Shown: positions 43,576-52,673 of the stretch, piece after piece | Layout of the letters: each line of letters begins with the position of its first letter | How positions within the stretch are numbered: position 1 is the first letter of the stretch | Assembly (NCBI RefSeq): GCF_014857925.1 | Contig: NZ_JACYVZ010000009.1 | Coordinates: 22,996-86,995, forward strand | Direction: 5' to 3' | Length of the DNA stretch: 64,000 nt | Origin: Cysteiniphilum marinum | GTDB lineage: Bacteria; Pseudomonadota; Gammaproteobacteria; Francisellales; Francisellaceae | The notes under the pieces: model-generated | What the model saw: the letters and a program-made list of their open reading frames with translations, nothing else | Told to the model about the DNA's origin: nothing | Databases searched by the model: none | Program-made: the position numbers and the translations under genes

Positions 43576-44376
43576 CTAAATCGCCAAAAATAACATCTTA
43601 ATTGAAACAACCAAAAGTAGAACAAGAAAAATTACTTTAAGCACTTTAGGTGGCGTTTTACTTGAGAGTTTGGCACCTATTTTTGAGAAAAGCATGCTAC
43701 TGGGTACAACACAAAGAATCGCCGGTAGGTATAAATAACCTAGACTCCAACTAAGTTCAATATGATCCATTAAACCTGTTACGATAAAGGTAATGCTACC
43801 TGTTATTGCAATGATGAGTGTAAAAAGACTTGACGTGCCAATAGCAATGCGAATCGAGTAACCTAATGAATTGATATAGGGGATGGTGATAATGCCTCCA
43901 CCAATACCAAAAAAACCTGATTTAATACCAACAATACTACCCCAAAAGGCACTTTTTCGTTTACCACTTCGCTTTGGTTTATCAATCGCATGGCTAGGTT
44001 GAAATAACATGCGTAGAAACATAGAAAGCATCAATAAGGCAAATAACAGTCCCAAAAGTCGTGAACTAAGAAAGTGGGCAATAATCGCGCCAACAATATT
44101 CATGCTGATAATCCATGGTAACATTTTGATGGCAATATCAAAGCTGACCTCACGTGCACGCAGTTTGTGTGGCACTGATGAAAGTGCGGTAAAAATCATA
44201 ATCCCGAGTGAAGTGCCAGCAGCAAATTGCATATAGCAGTTTGTGGTTTCAGGCAGTTGATGGAATACAAAGGCAAGCACTGGAACGATAATAATTCCAC
44301 CTCCAATGCCTAAAAGACCCGCAAGAACACCAGTTAAACAGCCAGAGAATATCAATAATAAAATGAGATATGTCAT
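43576..44376 (-). CDS. TauE/SafE-family permease
   Basis: This 266-residue protein has about eight membrane helices. The family's duplicated glycine motif occurs twice: LLIFSGCLTGVLAGLLGIGG with GIIIVPVLAF in the first half, and GSIVGIKSGFFGIGG with IITIPYINSLGY in the second. TauE/SafE proteins export sulfite or sulfoacetate or carry related anions across the inner membrane. No sulfur-metabolism gene is adjacent, so the substrate is open. Confidence 0.85.
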   Translation of the reverse strand: MTYLILLLIFSGCLTGVLAGLLGIGGGIIIVPVLAFVFHQLPETTNCYMQFAAGTSLGIMIFTALSSVPHKLRAREVSFDIAIKMLPWIISMNIVGAIIAHFLSSRLLGLLFALLMLSMFLRMLFQPSHAIDKPKRSGKRKSAFWGSIVGIKSGFFGIGGGIITIPYINSLGYSIRIAIGTSSLFTLIIAITGSITFIVTGLMDHIELSWSLGYLYLPAILCVVPSSMLFSKIGAKLSSKTPPKVLKVIFLVLLLVVSIKMLFLAI

Positions 44377-44487
44377 GTTTAGTTCACTTTGATTTGTCGG
44401 TTAAATGGGTTGAATAATTATAACAAATGAAAGAGAATAACCCAGTTCATTTAACCATAAAAACAAATGATTAAGGGTAAATAAAAT

Positions 44488-45012
44488 ATGCTTTCTAATA
44501 TTAAAGTCGGCAAAGATGCGCCAAATGATGTCAATGTGGTGATCGAGATTCCAGCGCATAACGAACCTGTGAAATATGAGTTCGATAAAGATGCCAATAT
44601 GTTGATTGTTGATCGCTTTATGTCAACAACAATGCAGTATCCATGTAACTATGGTTTTGTGCCAAATACATTATCAGAAGATGGTGATCCAGTTGATGTG
44701 TTGGTTGTAGCACCTGTGGCATTGCGCCCAGGTGTTATTATCAATTGTCGTCCAGTCGGTGTGCTTAAGATGACAGATGAATCAGGCATTGATGCTAAAA
44801 TCATTGCAGTACCTACAAGCAAACTCACCAAAATTTATGATGATGTAAAAGAAATTGATGATTTACCAAAGTTATTGTTAGATCAAATCAAGCACTTCTT
44901 CGAGCACTATAAAGATCTTGAGCCAAACAAATGGGTTAAAGTCGATGGCTTTGCTGGATCTGAAGCAGCTAAAGCAGATATTCAAGCAAGTATCGAGCGC
45001 TATAAGGCGTAA
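44488..45012 (+). CDS. ppa: Inorganic pyrophosphatase
   Basis: This 174-residue soluble family I pyrophosphatase hydrolyses PPi and drives biosynthetic reactions. The diagnostic metal-binding stretch [13 protein letters not shown] is present, with [16 protein letters not shown] and [14 protein letters not shown] upstream and [20 protein letters not shown] downstream. Length and order match the bacterial hexameric enzyme. Confidence 0.96.
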   Translation: MLSNIKVGKDAPNDVNVVIEIPAHNEPVKYEFDKDANMLIVDRFMSTTMQYPCNYGFVPNTLSEDGDPVDVLVVAPVALRPGVIINCRPVGVLKMTDESGIDAKIIAVPTSKLTKIYDDVKEIDDLPKLLLDQIKHFFEHYKDLEPNKWVKVDGFAGSEAAKADIQASIERYKA

Positions 45013-45033
45013 TTGTTTTCTGTTTTTTATTTC

Positions 45034-45270
45034 TTACTTTCTCAGCGATTTAAACCATTTATAACGAAATGTGTTTAGACTCGCATCAATTAAAAAGAAG
45101 ATTACAGCAAGCTCGGGGGACAACATATCTCCCGTGACTGCATACAAAAATACGGCAAAAATCAAAATAAAGATCACTGAGCGTACCGCAGCTTTAGCAC
45201 CATTTAGTTTGAACAATTCTTTATGCGTCATATTGCTTTGACGTTCAATCTCTTTTTCTTTATCTGTCAT
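45034..45270 (-). CDS. Small two-helix membrane protein
   Basis: This 78-residue protein, if it starts at MTDKEKEIERQS, has two membrane segments (AAVRSVIFILIFAVFLYAVTG and LSPELAVIFFLIDASLNTF) and a basic C-terminus (RYKWFKSLRK). A further in-frame ATG at 45318 would add 16 residues; neither has a clear ribosome-binding site. It is convergent with ppa. The family is not recognised. Confidence 0.5.
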   Translation of the reverse strand: MTDKEKEIERQSNMTHKELFKLNGAKAAVRSVIFILIFAVFLYAVTGDMLSPELAVIFFLIDASLNTFRYKWFKSLRK

Positions 45271-45414
45271 ATCTTGATTATGAAATTTTCTTAAAAAAAG
45301 TTGCGCATATCTTAGCATACACTGCTAAGGCTTGTCGAAAAACTTTGCTATTTGCGGGCTATTTGCCCATGTCCTATACTGTAAAACATCATATTGAATG
45401 TGTGTTAAAAATAA

Positions 45415-46605
45415 ATGGCTATACATGGACAATTATCATCAATATTTAAAACAGTATTCGTAACGGTAATTTCTAGCTTATTCTTTTGCTATTGGTTAGT
45501 TCAGTTAAGCCTATTCAATGTATTGCAGCCTTATTATATTGATAAATTTGAGATAACTAACTATGGTTTATTTTTGTCGAGTTATCTTATGACAAATCTC
45601 GTGATGTGCTTACCTGCAGGTATTATTATTGAGCGTTTTCAAATTAAAGTAATTACATTGTTGGGCTTTGCCATGTTCATTGTGGCGAATTTAATACTAT
45701 ATTTCTCTAATGTACTATTATTTGCCTATTTGGCTTTAGTAATCATGGGGTTTGCAAGTGCTTTCACATTGACAAGTAGTGCAAAATTATTGAGCATGTT
45801 GTTGACATCAAAGCAAGCCCAAGTTGCCGTTGCAAGCGTTATTAGTATCGCATTTATAAGTGCTATTGTCTCAGGAGTCAGTGCTGGCTTTTTGTATGTT
45901 TACTCGGGTTCTGGAGATCTTGTTGTTATACTTAACTTGATCTTGGGGGCTACTCTTTTTCTTATTGTGTTGGCATTTTATCCAAGCTTGAAGTGCCAGT
46001 GTTTTAAAAGAGTTTCTTTGGGAACTATGTTCAAAAAAGTACTCAATAATAAAATAAACTGGTGTGTCTGGATATATATGTCAACCATTAATTTTCCGTT
46101 TACAATTATTGCCTTTAGCTTTGGGCAGAGCTTACTTCGTGAGTTTTATAACTATAATCCATATATGCTTACAGTTGCGAATAATTTAATCATAGCAGGC
46201 TTTATTATGGGGGGGCCTGTTTTTAACTTCTTGCTAAGCAAATATCGCCATGGTGTGATGCTATATCCCATATCGGCGATTGGCTGTATTGGTGGATGCA
46301 TTGCTTTGTTAAATCAGCTACCTTATATCATATTGATGATTGATATGTTTTTGATCGGTGCTTTTGCAAGTGCACAGATGCTTGGTTATGCAACGTTGTT
46401 AAAACAAAATAATGATAAAAGTGTATCTGCTGCTGTTGCCATGGCCTCTTTAGTTATCACCCTTGGTAGTATTGTCAATGAAGTGTCCTTTGGCACATTA
46501 TCAGTGCATTATAGTTATTACATAGCTTTTGTTGTTTTAACTTTAATGTTAAGTATAGCAATTGTAGTAGGCGTTTTGATTAGCCTTAACCAAAAGAATA
46601 AATAA
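45415..46605 (+). CDS. Major facilitator superfamily transporter
   Basis: This 396-residue protein has about 12 membrane helices. The N-terminal half shows the MFS motif region YLMTNLVMCLPAGIIIERFQIKVITLLGF, a degenerate version of the GxxxDRxGRR loop, and the central loop is short. No substrate-specific motif is recognised. It stands upstream of a LuxR-type regulator with a 103-base gap and may be regulated with it. Confidence 0.75.
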   Translation: MAIHGQLSSIFKTVFVTVISSLFFCYWLVQLSLFNVLQPYYIDKFEITNYGLFLSSYLMTNLVMCLPAGIIIERFQIKVITLLGFAMFIVANLILYFSNVLLFAYLALVIMGFASAFTLTSSAKLLSMLLTSKQAQVAVASVISIAFISAIVSGVSAGFLYVYSGSGDLVVILNLILGATLFLIVLAFYPSLKCQCFKRVSLGTMFKKVLNNKINWCVWIYMSTINFPFTIIAFSFGQSLLREFYNYNPYMLTVANNLIIAGFIMGGPVFNFLLSKYRHGVMLYPISAIGCIGGCIALLNQLPYIILMIDMFLIGAFASAQMLGYATLLKQNNDKSVSAAVAMASLVITLGSIVNEVSFGTLSVHYSYYIAFVVLTLMLSIAIVVGVLISLNQKNK

Positions 46606-46708
46606 TTGATGGCAGTGTAGGTTTAAGTTTTGATTTAAATATATTCTTTTATATGTCTATAATTAACCTTATGCACTTAGCGTTCTATTTTGCTGATAAG
46701 GAAAAAGC

Positions 46709-47527
46709 ATGACTCAGATAAGAGAATTATATAATCATAGATTAACGCCAGCATCAAAAAAGCTATTGCATAAGCATGCTGCTTTTTTTAAAGAAATTAA
46801 AGGCAAACTGCAGGCAGATTATGTGACGATTATGATTTTATCACCAGATGGCAAAGTATATGATATTCCTTTCTTTCAGGCAGACTCATTACAGCATTGG
46901 ATTGATAGCGATGACCATGTACAAGAACCTGTTTATAGTTATCATAATCACCTTGTCATTCCATTTGCAGCTGCATCACTTAATGAAGTAGTGTCATACT
47001 TTAATCAACTATCGGCCAAGGATTATGAGGATAATTTTAGTAACAATACTTTTACCTACCATTCAACACATAAGATATTAGCAAATGGCTATATCTTAAA
47101 TACTACATTTGCACTACCCAGAACAATACCAATGAGCTCATACCATGTTTACTTAACTTATCGTGTTTTATTTGAGGAGGTGTTTGAATATATCCAAGTC
47201 CATATTCTAAAAGAGCTTGAGAAGCTAGAAGAGTTTGATATTTCAAAGACGATAACACCTTTGGAGGTAAATTATTCAGAGCTTATGCCAAAGCCATTGT
47301 ATACGTTAACAAAAGCTGAGAATCGTTGTTTTATGGCGATATATTCAGGTGTTTATGAAAACCAATCAATTGCTTGTTTATTGTCTCGATCCATTAGAAC
47401 GATTGAGGGTCTTGTTGCCTCGATGGCAAACAAGTTAAATTGTAAGAGTCGCTATGAGATGATTGCAAAAATATTGCAATCAGAAGCACATTTTCGTTAT
47501 CTAGTTGCAAATGGAGTACATATTTGA
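46709..47527 (+). CDS. LuxR-type helix-turn-helix regulator
   Basis: This 272-residue protein has an unassigned N-terminal sensor region (about 1-195) and a C-terminal LuxR/GerE helix-turn-helix: LTKAENRCFMAIYSGVYENQ, SIACLLSRSIRTIEGLVASMANKLNCKSRYEMI. The usual xExEVLxL box is altered (KAENRCFMAI). TAAGGAAAAAGC before the ATG is a good ribosome-binding site. The N-terminal part is not a recognisable autoinducer domain, so the signal is unknown. Targets could include the MFS gene upstream. Confidence 0.75.
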   Translation: MTQIRELYNHRLTPASKKLLHKHAAFFKEIKGKLQADYVTIMILSPDGKVYDIPFFQADSLQHWIDSDDHVQEPVYSYHNHLVIPFAAASLNEVVSYFNQLSAKDYEDNFSNNTFTYHSTHKILANGYILNTTFALPRTIPMSSYHVYLTYRVLFEEVFEYIQVHILKELEKLEEFDISKTITPLEVNYSELMPKPLYTLTKAENRCFMAIYSGVYENQSIACLLSRSIRTIEGLVASMANKLNCKSRYEMIAKILQSEAHFRYLVANGVHI

Positions 47528-47745
47528 TTGGAGAAACTTGCTTAGATTGCAAGTAGTATAAGTGTTATTTAAATACTAAGTCATTTGAGTAATGCGTTTC
47601 TGCTGCTTTTTCAGATGTTTCATAACCAATATGAATAGGCAGTTTATAAATGCTTTTTTCACTAGTAGAGCTGTCTTGTGTCACTGCAATTTCAACTTTA
47701 CAGCTTGCTACAGGCTTAAGTATTTGACCGGCATGACAACGCTTA

Positions 47746-48078
47746 TCATTGATTCTTAGTGGGATTTTTTTCTTGCACCAAAACCCACGGTTTGACGACT
47801 GAAGCCCAAAGCGTTGTATTGTTTTCAAACCAATGTTTAGCATCGTCATCATTAACATATTCAATATGATTTTGGTTCATGTAATCCGTGATTTGTGCTT
47901 GATCGTTTTGTGCTAATGCATAGGCGACATCGATTAAATCAAGTGCATCACTGACTTTGATTACTTTGCCTTGTGCAAAAAAACGCTGAAGCTCTAGCCA
48001 AGAGATACGTGCTGTTTCGCTCAAGATTTTGGCTTTGAGTAACTCATTAGATTCATTAGACTCATTAGGATTGTTCAT
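47746..48078 (-). CDS. DUF2288-family protein
   Basis: This 110-residue protein matches DUF2288: LLKAKILSETARISWLELQRFFAQG, VIKVSDALDLIDVAYALA, and the C-terminal TTLWASVVKPWVLVQEKN. Its function is unknown. GAGG lies six bases before the ATG, and the gene overlaps the end of uup by 14 bases, so it is coupled to it. The longer in-frame version would start well inside uup. A further 180 bases downstream contain an out-of-frame reading frame that I do not accept as a gene. Confidence 0.8.
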   Translation of the reverse strand: MNNPNESNESNELLKAKILSETARISWLELQRFFAQGKVIKVSDALDLIDVAYALAQNDQAQITDYMNQNHIEYVNDDDAKHWFENNTTLWASVVKPWVLVQEKNPTKNQ

Positions 48079-49984
48079 ATTGCGCCTCAAGATCGGAGAG
48101 ATTTTCCCAATGCTGATATTTATCATTTAACAAAGCCTGCTTTTGCTCAAGTGCTTGTAGGCTTTCTTGAACGGTATCTTTGCTTTGTTGGTAAAACTGA
48201 GGTGTAGCAATTTCTTGTTGCAAGTTTTCAATTTCAGCTTCTAATTGTTCAATCTCGTTAGGTAAATCAGCAAGCTGTTTTTTCTGTGCAAAACTTAACT
48301 TTTGTTTTTTAGCGATATGATTATTTGCTGTATTTACTTTGGTAGAAGATGATTTTTGTAATGATTGAGGTGCTTGGTCTGAGCTCTTGGCGCTCGAGTT
48401 TTTTTGGCGTAGCCAATCTTCATAACCACCAACATACTCTTGTAATTGACCGTTACCCTCAAAGACAATCGTGCTTGTGGCAACATTATCGATGAAGCTG
48501 CGATCATGGCTAACAATCAGCACAGTGCCCTGATAATTTAAAATAAGCTCCTCAAGGACTTCAAGTGTTTCAACATCAAGATCATTAGTCGGTTCATCAA
48601 GAACTAATACATTACTTGGTTTGGCAAAAAGTTTGGCTAATAATAAGCGATTACGCTCGCCACCTGAGAGTGAGGAGGCTGGGCTTTGCATGCGTTTTGG
48701 GTCAAATAGAAAGTTCTGAAGATAACCAATGACATGCACTTTTTGACCATTAATATCCAAGTAATCGGAACCTTCGGTGACGTTATCAACAAGCGAAAGC
48801 TTGGGATCAATTTGATCACGCAGCTGATCAAAGTAGGCAATTTGTAGGTTCTCACCATGGTTCACCGCGCCTGATTGCGGTGTTAATTTTTGCAGTAATA
48901 CTTGCAGTAGCGTACTCTTGCCACAGCCATTTTTGCCTAAGATCGCAATCTTATCACCACGTTGTATCTCACATGAGAAGGTATTAAAGATCGGTTTATT
49001 ATCATAATGAAAGCTAATATCTGAAGCTTTGATCACCATTTTACCGGATTTATTCGCTTGAGATGCACTTAAGCTCACATTGCCTTGTTTGTCACGACGG
49101 GCTTTGCGCTCTTCACGCAATGCTTTTAATGCGCGCACACGCCCTTCATTGCGAGTGCGACGTGCTTTGACACCTTGGCGAATCCACGCTTCTTCTTGTT
49201 GCAGCTTTTTATCAAAGTTAGCATTTTGCACTTCCTCGGCATGTAGGTAAGCTTCCTTTTGTGTCAGGAATTTATCGTAATTGCCGGGAAAGCTTAAGAC
49301 ATTACCACGATCAAGCTCAATAATATCAGTCGCAATATTTTGCAAAAACTTGCGATCATGGGTGATAAATAAAATACTGCCTTTAAACTGTGGCAAGAAG
49401 CGCTCTAAAAACTCGATTGACTCGATATCTAAATGGTTTGTCGGCTCATCTAGAAGAAGAAGATCAGGTGAGGTAACCAATGCTTTAGCAAGTAGCACAC
49501 GGCGTTTTAATCCACCAGATAGATCATCAAATAATGCATTGCCATCAAGTGACAGGGCAGAGAGCACTTTCTCTGCTTCCATTTGCAAATCCCATGCATG
49601 AGCATTATCGATTTGCTGTTGTAAGTTATTTAAGTAATCTATGTTGTGCGCTTGTGTTAAATCAGTTGTTAATAGATTCTGATAGTCAATAATGAGCTGA
49701 CCAGTCTTACCAAAACCAGAAAGTACAATATTAAATACCGAGCCTTTGGTATTTTGTGGAACCTCTTGTTCAAGCCATGCGATTTTGGCATTGTCATGGA
49801 CGATGCGTTCACCGTGATCAGGGAGGATTTGCCCTTGAAGGACTTTAAAAAGAGAGGATTTACCTGCGCCATTGCGGCCGATTAAACAGATACGTTTATT
49901 GGCGTCGATATCCAAAGAAACATTATCTAGCAGTTTGTGATGTCCAAAGGCAAGCTCGGCATTGCGAAGAGAAATAATTGGCAT
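48065..49984 (-). CDS. uup: ABC-F ATPase Uup
   Basis: This 639-residue cytoplasmic protein has two ABC cassettes without membrane domains: Walker A GRNGAGKSS and GKNGCGKST, signatures FDDLSGGLKRRVLLAKAL and SSLSGGERNRLLLAKLF, and Walker B LLLLDEPTNHLD and VLVLDEPTNDLD. The linker is charged. A C-terminal coiled coil (about 560-639) is the Uup hallmark. Uup-type ABC-F proteins act on the ribosome and on branched DNA, and loss in E. coli raises transposon excision. Confidence 0.93.
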   Translation of the reverse strand: MPIISLRNAELAFGHHKLLDNVSLDIDANKRICLIGRNGAGKSSLFKVLQGQILPDHGERIVHDNAKIAWLEQEVPQNTKGSVFNIVLSGFGKTGQLIIDYQNLLTTDLTQAHNIDYLNNLQQQIDNAHAWDLQMEAEKVLSALSLDGNALFDDLSGGLKRRVLLAKALVTSPDLLLLDEPTNHLDIESIEFLERFLPQFKGSILFITHDRKFLQNIATDIIELDRGNVLSFPGNYDKFLTQKEAYLHAEEVQNANFDKKLQQEEAWIRQGVKARRTRNEGRVRALKALREERKARRDKQGNVSLSASQANKSGKMVIKASDISFHYDNKPIFNTFSCEIQRGDKIAILGKNGCGKSTLLQVLLQKLTPQSGAVNHGENLQIAYFDQLRDQIDPKLSLVDNVTEGSDYLDINGQKVHVIGYLQNFLFDPKRMQSPASSLSGGERNRLLLAKLFAKPSNVLVLDEPTNDLDVETLEVLEELILNYQGTVLIVSHDRSFIDNVATSTIVFEGNGQLQEYVGGYEDWLRQKNSSAKSSDQAPQSLQKSSSTKVNTANNHIAKKQKLSFAQKKQLADLPNEIEQLEAEIENLQQEIATPQFYQQSKDTVQESLQALEQKQALLNDKYQHWENLSDLEAQYEQS

Positions 49985-50004
49985 AGTGTGTGATGATCGT
50001 TAAG

Positions 50005-50595
50005 TTAAATAATTTTGTTAAGTTCAGCAAGATTGCGCGATGCAAGATCATGCCCAATTTGTGCGCCAAGACGTTTGGCAATAAAACTGGCTGAAATAAT
50101 GCCACGAATGATATCTTTACCAGACTTATCTTGTTCTTGAATAAGTAAATGATCAATGTGTTGATCATGCATTAAGCGCGCAATATGTCCTACTAAAGTA
50201 TCTTTTAATACCGAGTAGTCAAGCATTGGTAAACTGCCAATTTTTGCCATCAACATGCCAACAGTCACTTCTTTATGATGAATATCTTCGCTTTGTGCAA
50301 CTTGTGTACGGTATACCCCTTGCAATCTGCGGGTATTGATTAAACCGACAACCTCATCATCGTTGTTGGTTACTAATAATGCGTGTACTTCTACTTTTTG
50401 CATCATTTGTAATGCATCATCGGCCAAAGTCTTTACATGAATAACATAAGGCTTGACAGTATGAAAGTCAGTGAAAACGTGTAAAGCAGGTGTTTCAAGA
50501 GAGATGACATCCATGGTTTCTGGATGATAGTAAGGGATGCTTTGATCTTTAGTGTGTGTTATTGTATCTAATAATTTATATTCTTTGTATGCCAT
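50005..50595 (-). CDS. Tandem CBS-domain protein
   Basis: This 196-residue protein contains two CBS motifs: VKTLADDALQMMQKVEVHALLVTNNDDEVVGLINTRRLQG (cut by a loop from the flanking strand) and DTLVGHIARLMHDQHIDHLLIQE followed by IIRGIISASFIAKRLGA. CBS pairs bind adenine nucleotides or similar ligands and regulate partner enzymes. No catalytic domain is attached. AAGGA lies eight bases before the chosen ATG, which favours it over an ATG 66 bases upstream. It follows uup on the same strand in genomic order, 20 bases away. Confidence 0.8.
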   Translation of the reverse strand: MAYKEYKLLDTITHTKDQSIPYYHPETMDVISLETPALHVFTDFHTVKPYVIHVKTLADDALQMMQKVEVHALLVTNNDDEVVGLINTRRLQGVYRTQVAQSEDIHHKEVTVGMLMAKIGSLPMLDYSVLKDTLVGHIARLMHDQHIDHLLIQEQDKSGKDIIRGIISASFIAKRLGAQIGHDLASRNLAELNKII

Positions 50596-50709
50596 AAGTC
50601 GATCCTTGTGATGATTATTCCTCGTAAGTCTAATCATCATTTCGCTGCTTTGCAAATGCAATAAGCTTAGAAGTCGTAGAAAGCAGAGTAATCAGGGTAA
50701 TTAGAGCAG

Positions 50710-51417
50710 TTAAGGTAAGATGACGATTTGATGTTTGGCTAAGCTTTTGGGGATGTGCGTGTTGATGCCGCACTGTAATGCTTTTTCAATAATGGCGTCA
50801 GTTGTTGGCTCGATATTCCATTTTTTTGAAATATTTTCAGTAAGCACTCTTGAAACATTACCTCTGGAGATTCCTAAGAAGCTGGCAACATCACGTTGAC
50901 TCATGCCATGCGCAAGTAAATAGACAATCTCAAGCTCTCTGGGTGAAAGTAAAACAAAAATCTTTGATGATTCGATATTAGGGTCTGGGTTTAGACCTTT
51001 AATATAATGATAAGGGTTAACATTATCCAGCAGACGACCTGTTGTTATTGTGCCGATAACGATATTATTTAAATCAATCACCGGAAACACACTGCATTGA
51101 TATATATGATGTGATAGGCATTGATCAATTAAACAGTTGGTTGAAAAATTTATATAACGAATTATTTGGCGCTTTACGGCTACTTCACCACGTATATTGT
51201 TGAGTACCTCATATTCTGTTTTATTAATAATTCCAAGATCGAAAAGTGTGGTGCCAATTAGGTGTTTGGCTTCTGTATTTGCGATGATTTTGGCAGTTTG
51301 TTCATTTAAAAATCGTATTTTCCCCGCAAGGTCATGCACAATGAAGTTGACTCCCATGTCGTTATAGTTACTCAAAAAAGGGATAAAATAGTTTTCTAAG
51401 AATATGGTGTCCTGCAT
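50710..51417 (-). CDS. PAS-LuxR transcriptional regulator
   Basis: This 235-residue protein has a PAS-like sensor (about 20-135; MGVNFIVHDLAGKIRFLNEQTAKII, LIGTTLFDLG) and a LuxR/GerE helix-turn-helix (LSPRELEIVYLLAHGMSQRDVASFLGISRGNVSRVL, about 160-215). Its promoter faces the lysR gene across a 285-base divergent region that contains a 30-bp motif repeated at 56352. It may regulate itself, lysR or the secreted-protein genes further on (inferred). Confidence 0.8.
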   Translation of the reverse strand: MQDTIFLENYFIPFLSNYNDMGVNFIVHDLAGKIRFLNEQTAKIIANTEAKHLIGTTLFDLGIINKTEYEVLNNIRGEVAVKRQIIRYINFSTNCLIDQCLSHHIYQCSVFPVIDLNNIVIGTITTGRLLDNVNPYHYIKGLNPDPNIESSKIFVLLSPRELEIVYLLAHGMSQRDVASFLGISRGNVSRVLTENISKKWNIEPTTDAIIEKALQCGINTHIPKSLAKHQIVILP

Positions 51418-51515
51418 TCGTGACCTTGCTCCATGAAGTGGGTTGTATAAAAAACTCGCTGTAATTTATACGTTTTAACTTAAGGGAGGCTTAAAAGAAA
51501 CAAAAAAAGATGTGA

Positions 51516-51545
51516 GTTTTGATCACACCCTGCCATTTGGCTTCT
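51516..51545 (+). repeat. 30-bp motif, copy A (matches 56352-56381)
   Basis: GTTTTGATCACACCCTGCCA plus TTTGGCTTCT matches the second copy at all but about three positions. The copy lies in the divergent PAS-LuxR/lysR promoter region. Read in one frame it would code FDHTLPFG, but no start codon sits at a sensible distance from the GGGAGG upstream. Confidence 0.6.
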
Positions 51546-51701
51546 ACTTGTCATGTTTATCTTGGGTTACAGTTCCACGCCTTTGCTTTTTAACAAATAG
51601 TTAGGCGCATATCGCTTATGAATCATTTTGTGGTGTTTAATATAGCGGAAGTTATTGGTATTTATGTGAAATGGATAGATGACAATGGAGTAATTAAATT
51701 A

Positions 51702-52583
51702 ATGTTCACATTAAAACAAATGGAAGTTTTTGATACATTTGCAAAAACCTTGAGTGTTACCGAAGCTGCGAATAAGTGCTATATCAGCGTGCCAGGTGCA
51801 TGGAAGCATTTGGATAATCTGCAAAAACTATGTAACACAGCCCTCTATCAAAAAGAGGGGAAATATATGCACTTGACTGCTGAAGGCGAAAGTTTGCACG
51901 CTCAGATCATTAGCTTATTAGAGCAAAGACAAAATGTGGCAGGTTATATTTATGAACTTCAGCAAAAAAAAGAAGTAATCAAAGTGGCGATTCCTGAAAA
52001 TCTTGCAGAGATTTTTTTGGGTATGATCAGTGCTTTTAAATCAAAATATTTAGGGATAGAGGTGAGCATGACATTGATAGGTAGCCTTGATGAAATGCAA
52101 AAAGCCATTAAAGAAAAGCAGTACGATGTCATTTTCACACTTTACCCATTTATATCACCGGATGATTATAGTGTAACGACATTAGGTAGTTACAAGATGT
52201 TGCTATGTAGCAGTAAAGTCCATTTTCCAAAGGTAAATGCTATTCAAGATTTATCATCATTAACCTCAACGAGAATATTTATGCCTCAGTATTTTTATGC
52301 AGCAACAAGCTATTTTATCCAGCAGTTAGAGATGTCTAGCTCAACGCCGGATATTGAATATTTAGATAAAGTAACCACAATTAAAACCTTTATTGATCAT
52401 GGCATGGGACATGGTGTCATACCATCTTTTTGTGTCCCGTCATGTAACGATGCCTTGCAAATACTACATAATTATAATGAACCGCAGTCTATATATGCAT
52501 ATTGTTTGCTGGGAGCAAGAAATACTAATGCTATAAAGGAGTTGCTTAATTATGACCTGTTGCCAGAAGTAACGACAATATAA
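51702..52583 (+). CDS. LysR-family transcriptional regulator
   Basis: This 293-residue protein has an N-terminal winged helix (LKQMEVFDTFAKTLSVTEAANKCYISVPGAWKHLDNLQK) and a periplasmic-binding-like effector domain (about 90-290; VIKVAIPENLAEIFLGMISAFKSKYLGIEVSM, YDVIFTLYP, LGSYKMLLCSS, DHGMGHGVIPSFCV). The ATG was chosen because LysR proteins begin shortly before the helix-turn-helix; an in-frame extension of 28 residues upstream has no ribosome-binding site. Its stop overlaps the start of a 21-codon frame. The ligand and targets are unknown. Confidence 0.88.
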   Translation: MFTLKQMEVFDTFAKTLSVTEAANKCYISVPGAWKHLDNLQKLCNTALYQKEGKYMHLTAEGESLHAQIISLLEQRQNVAGYIYELQQKKEVIKVAIPENLAEIFLGMISAFKSKYLGIEVSMTLIGSLDEMQKAIKEKQYDVIFTLYPFISPDDYSVTTLGSYKMLLCSSKVHFPKVNAIQDLSSLTSTRIFMPQYFYAATSYFIQQLEMSSSTPDIEYLDKVTTIKTFIDHGMGHGVIPSFCVPSCNDALQILHNYNEPQSIYAYCLLGARNTNAIKELLNYDLLPEVTTI

Positions 52584-52648
52584 TGCTCGTAAATTATTTC
52601 GCGGTGTTTAATGTTGAAGAAGTTTTTGATGTATTGATTAGTTTGTGA
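52583..52648 (+). CDS. Possible 21-residue peptide coupled to lysR
   Basis: ATG overlaps the lysR stop (TAATG). The peptide is MLVNYFAVFNVEEVFDVLIS plus L. It resembles the unused in-frame sequence just before lysR (NHFVVFNIAEV), and the underlying DNA is a similar imperfect repeat. It could be a coupled peptide or a relic of a duplication; translation is unproven. Confidence 0.3.
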   Translation: MLVNYFAVFNVEEVFDVLISL

Positions 52649-52673
52649 TGGGTATAGTTGGGGTAATCATATA

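Noticed and set aside
47565..47864. 99-codon minus-strand frame overlapping the DUF2288 gene
   Set aside because: Its N-terminal third overlaps DUF2288 out of frame, and no start codon or ribosome-binding site is placed for the part downstream. The downstream residues look faintly protein-like, so a decayed gene cannot be excluded.
51512..51604. 30-codon frame (GTG) reading SFDHTLPFGFYLS
   Set aside because: The only strong ribosome-binding sequence (GGGAGG) is over 20 bases upstream, and the frame is closed just before it. I keep it as a DNA motif only.
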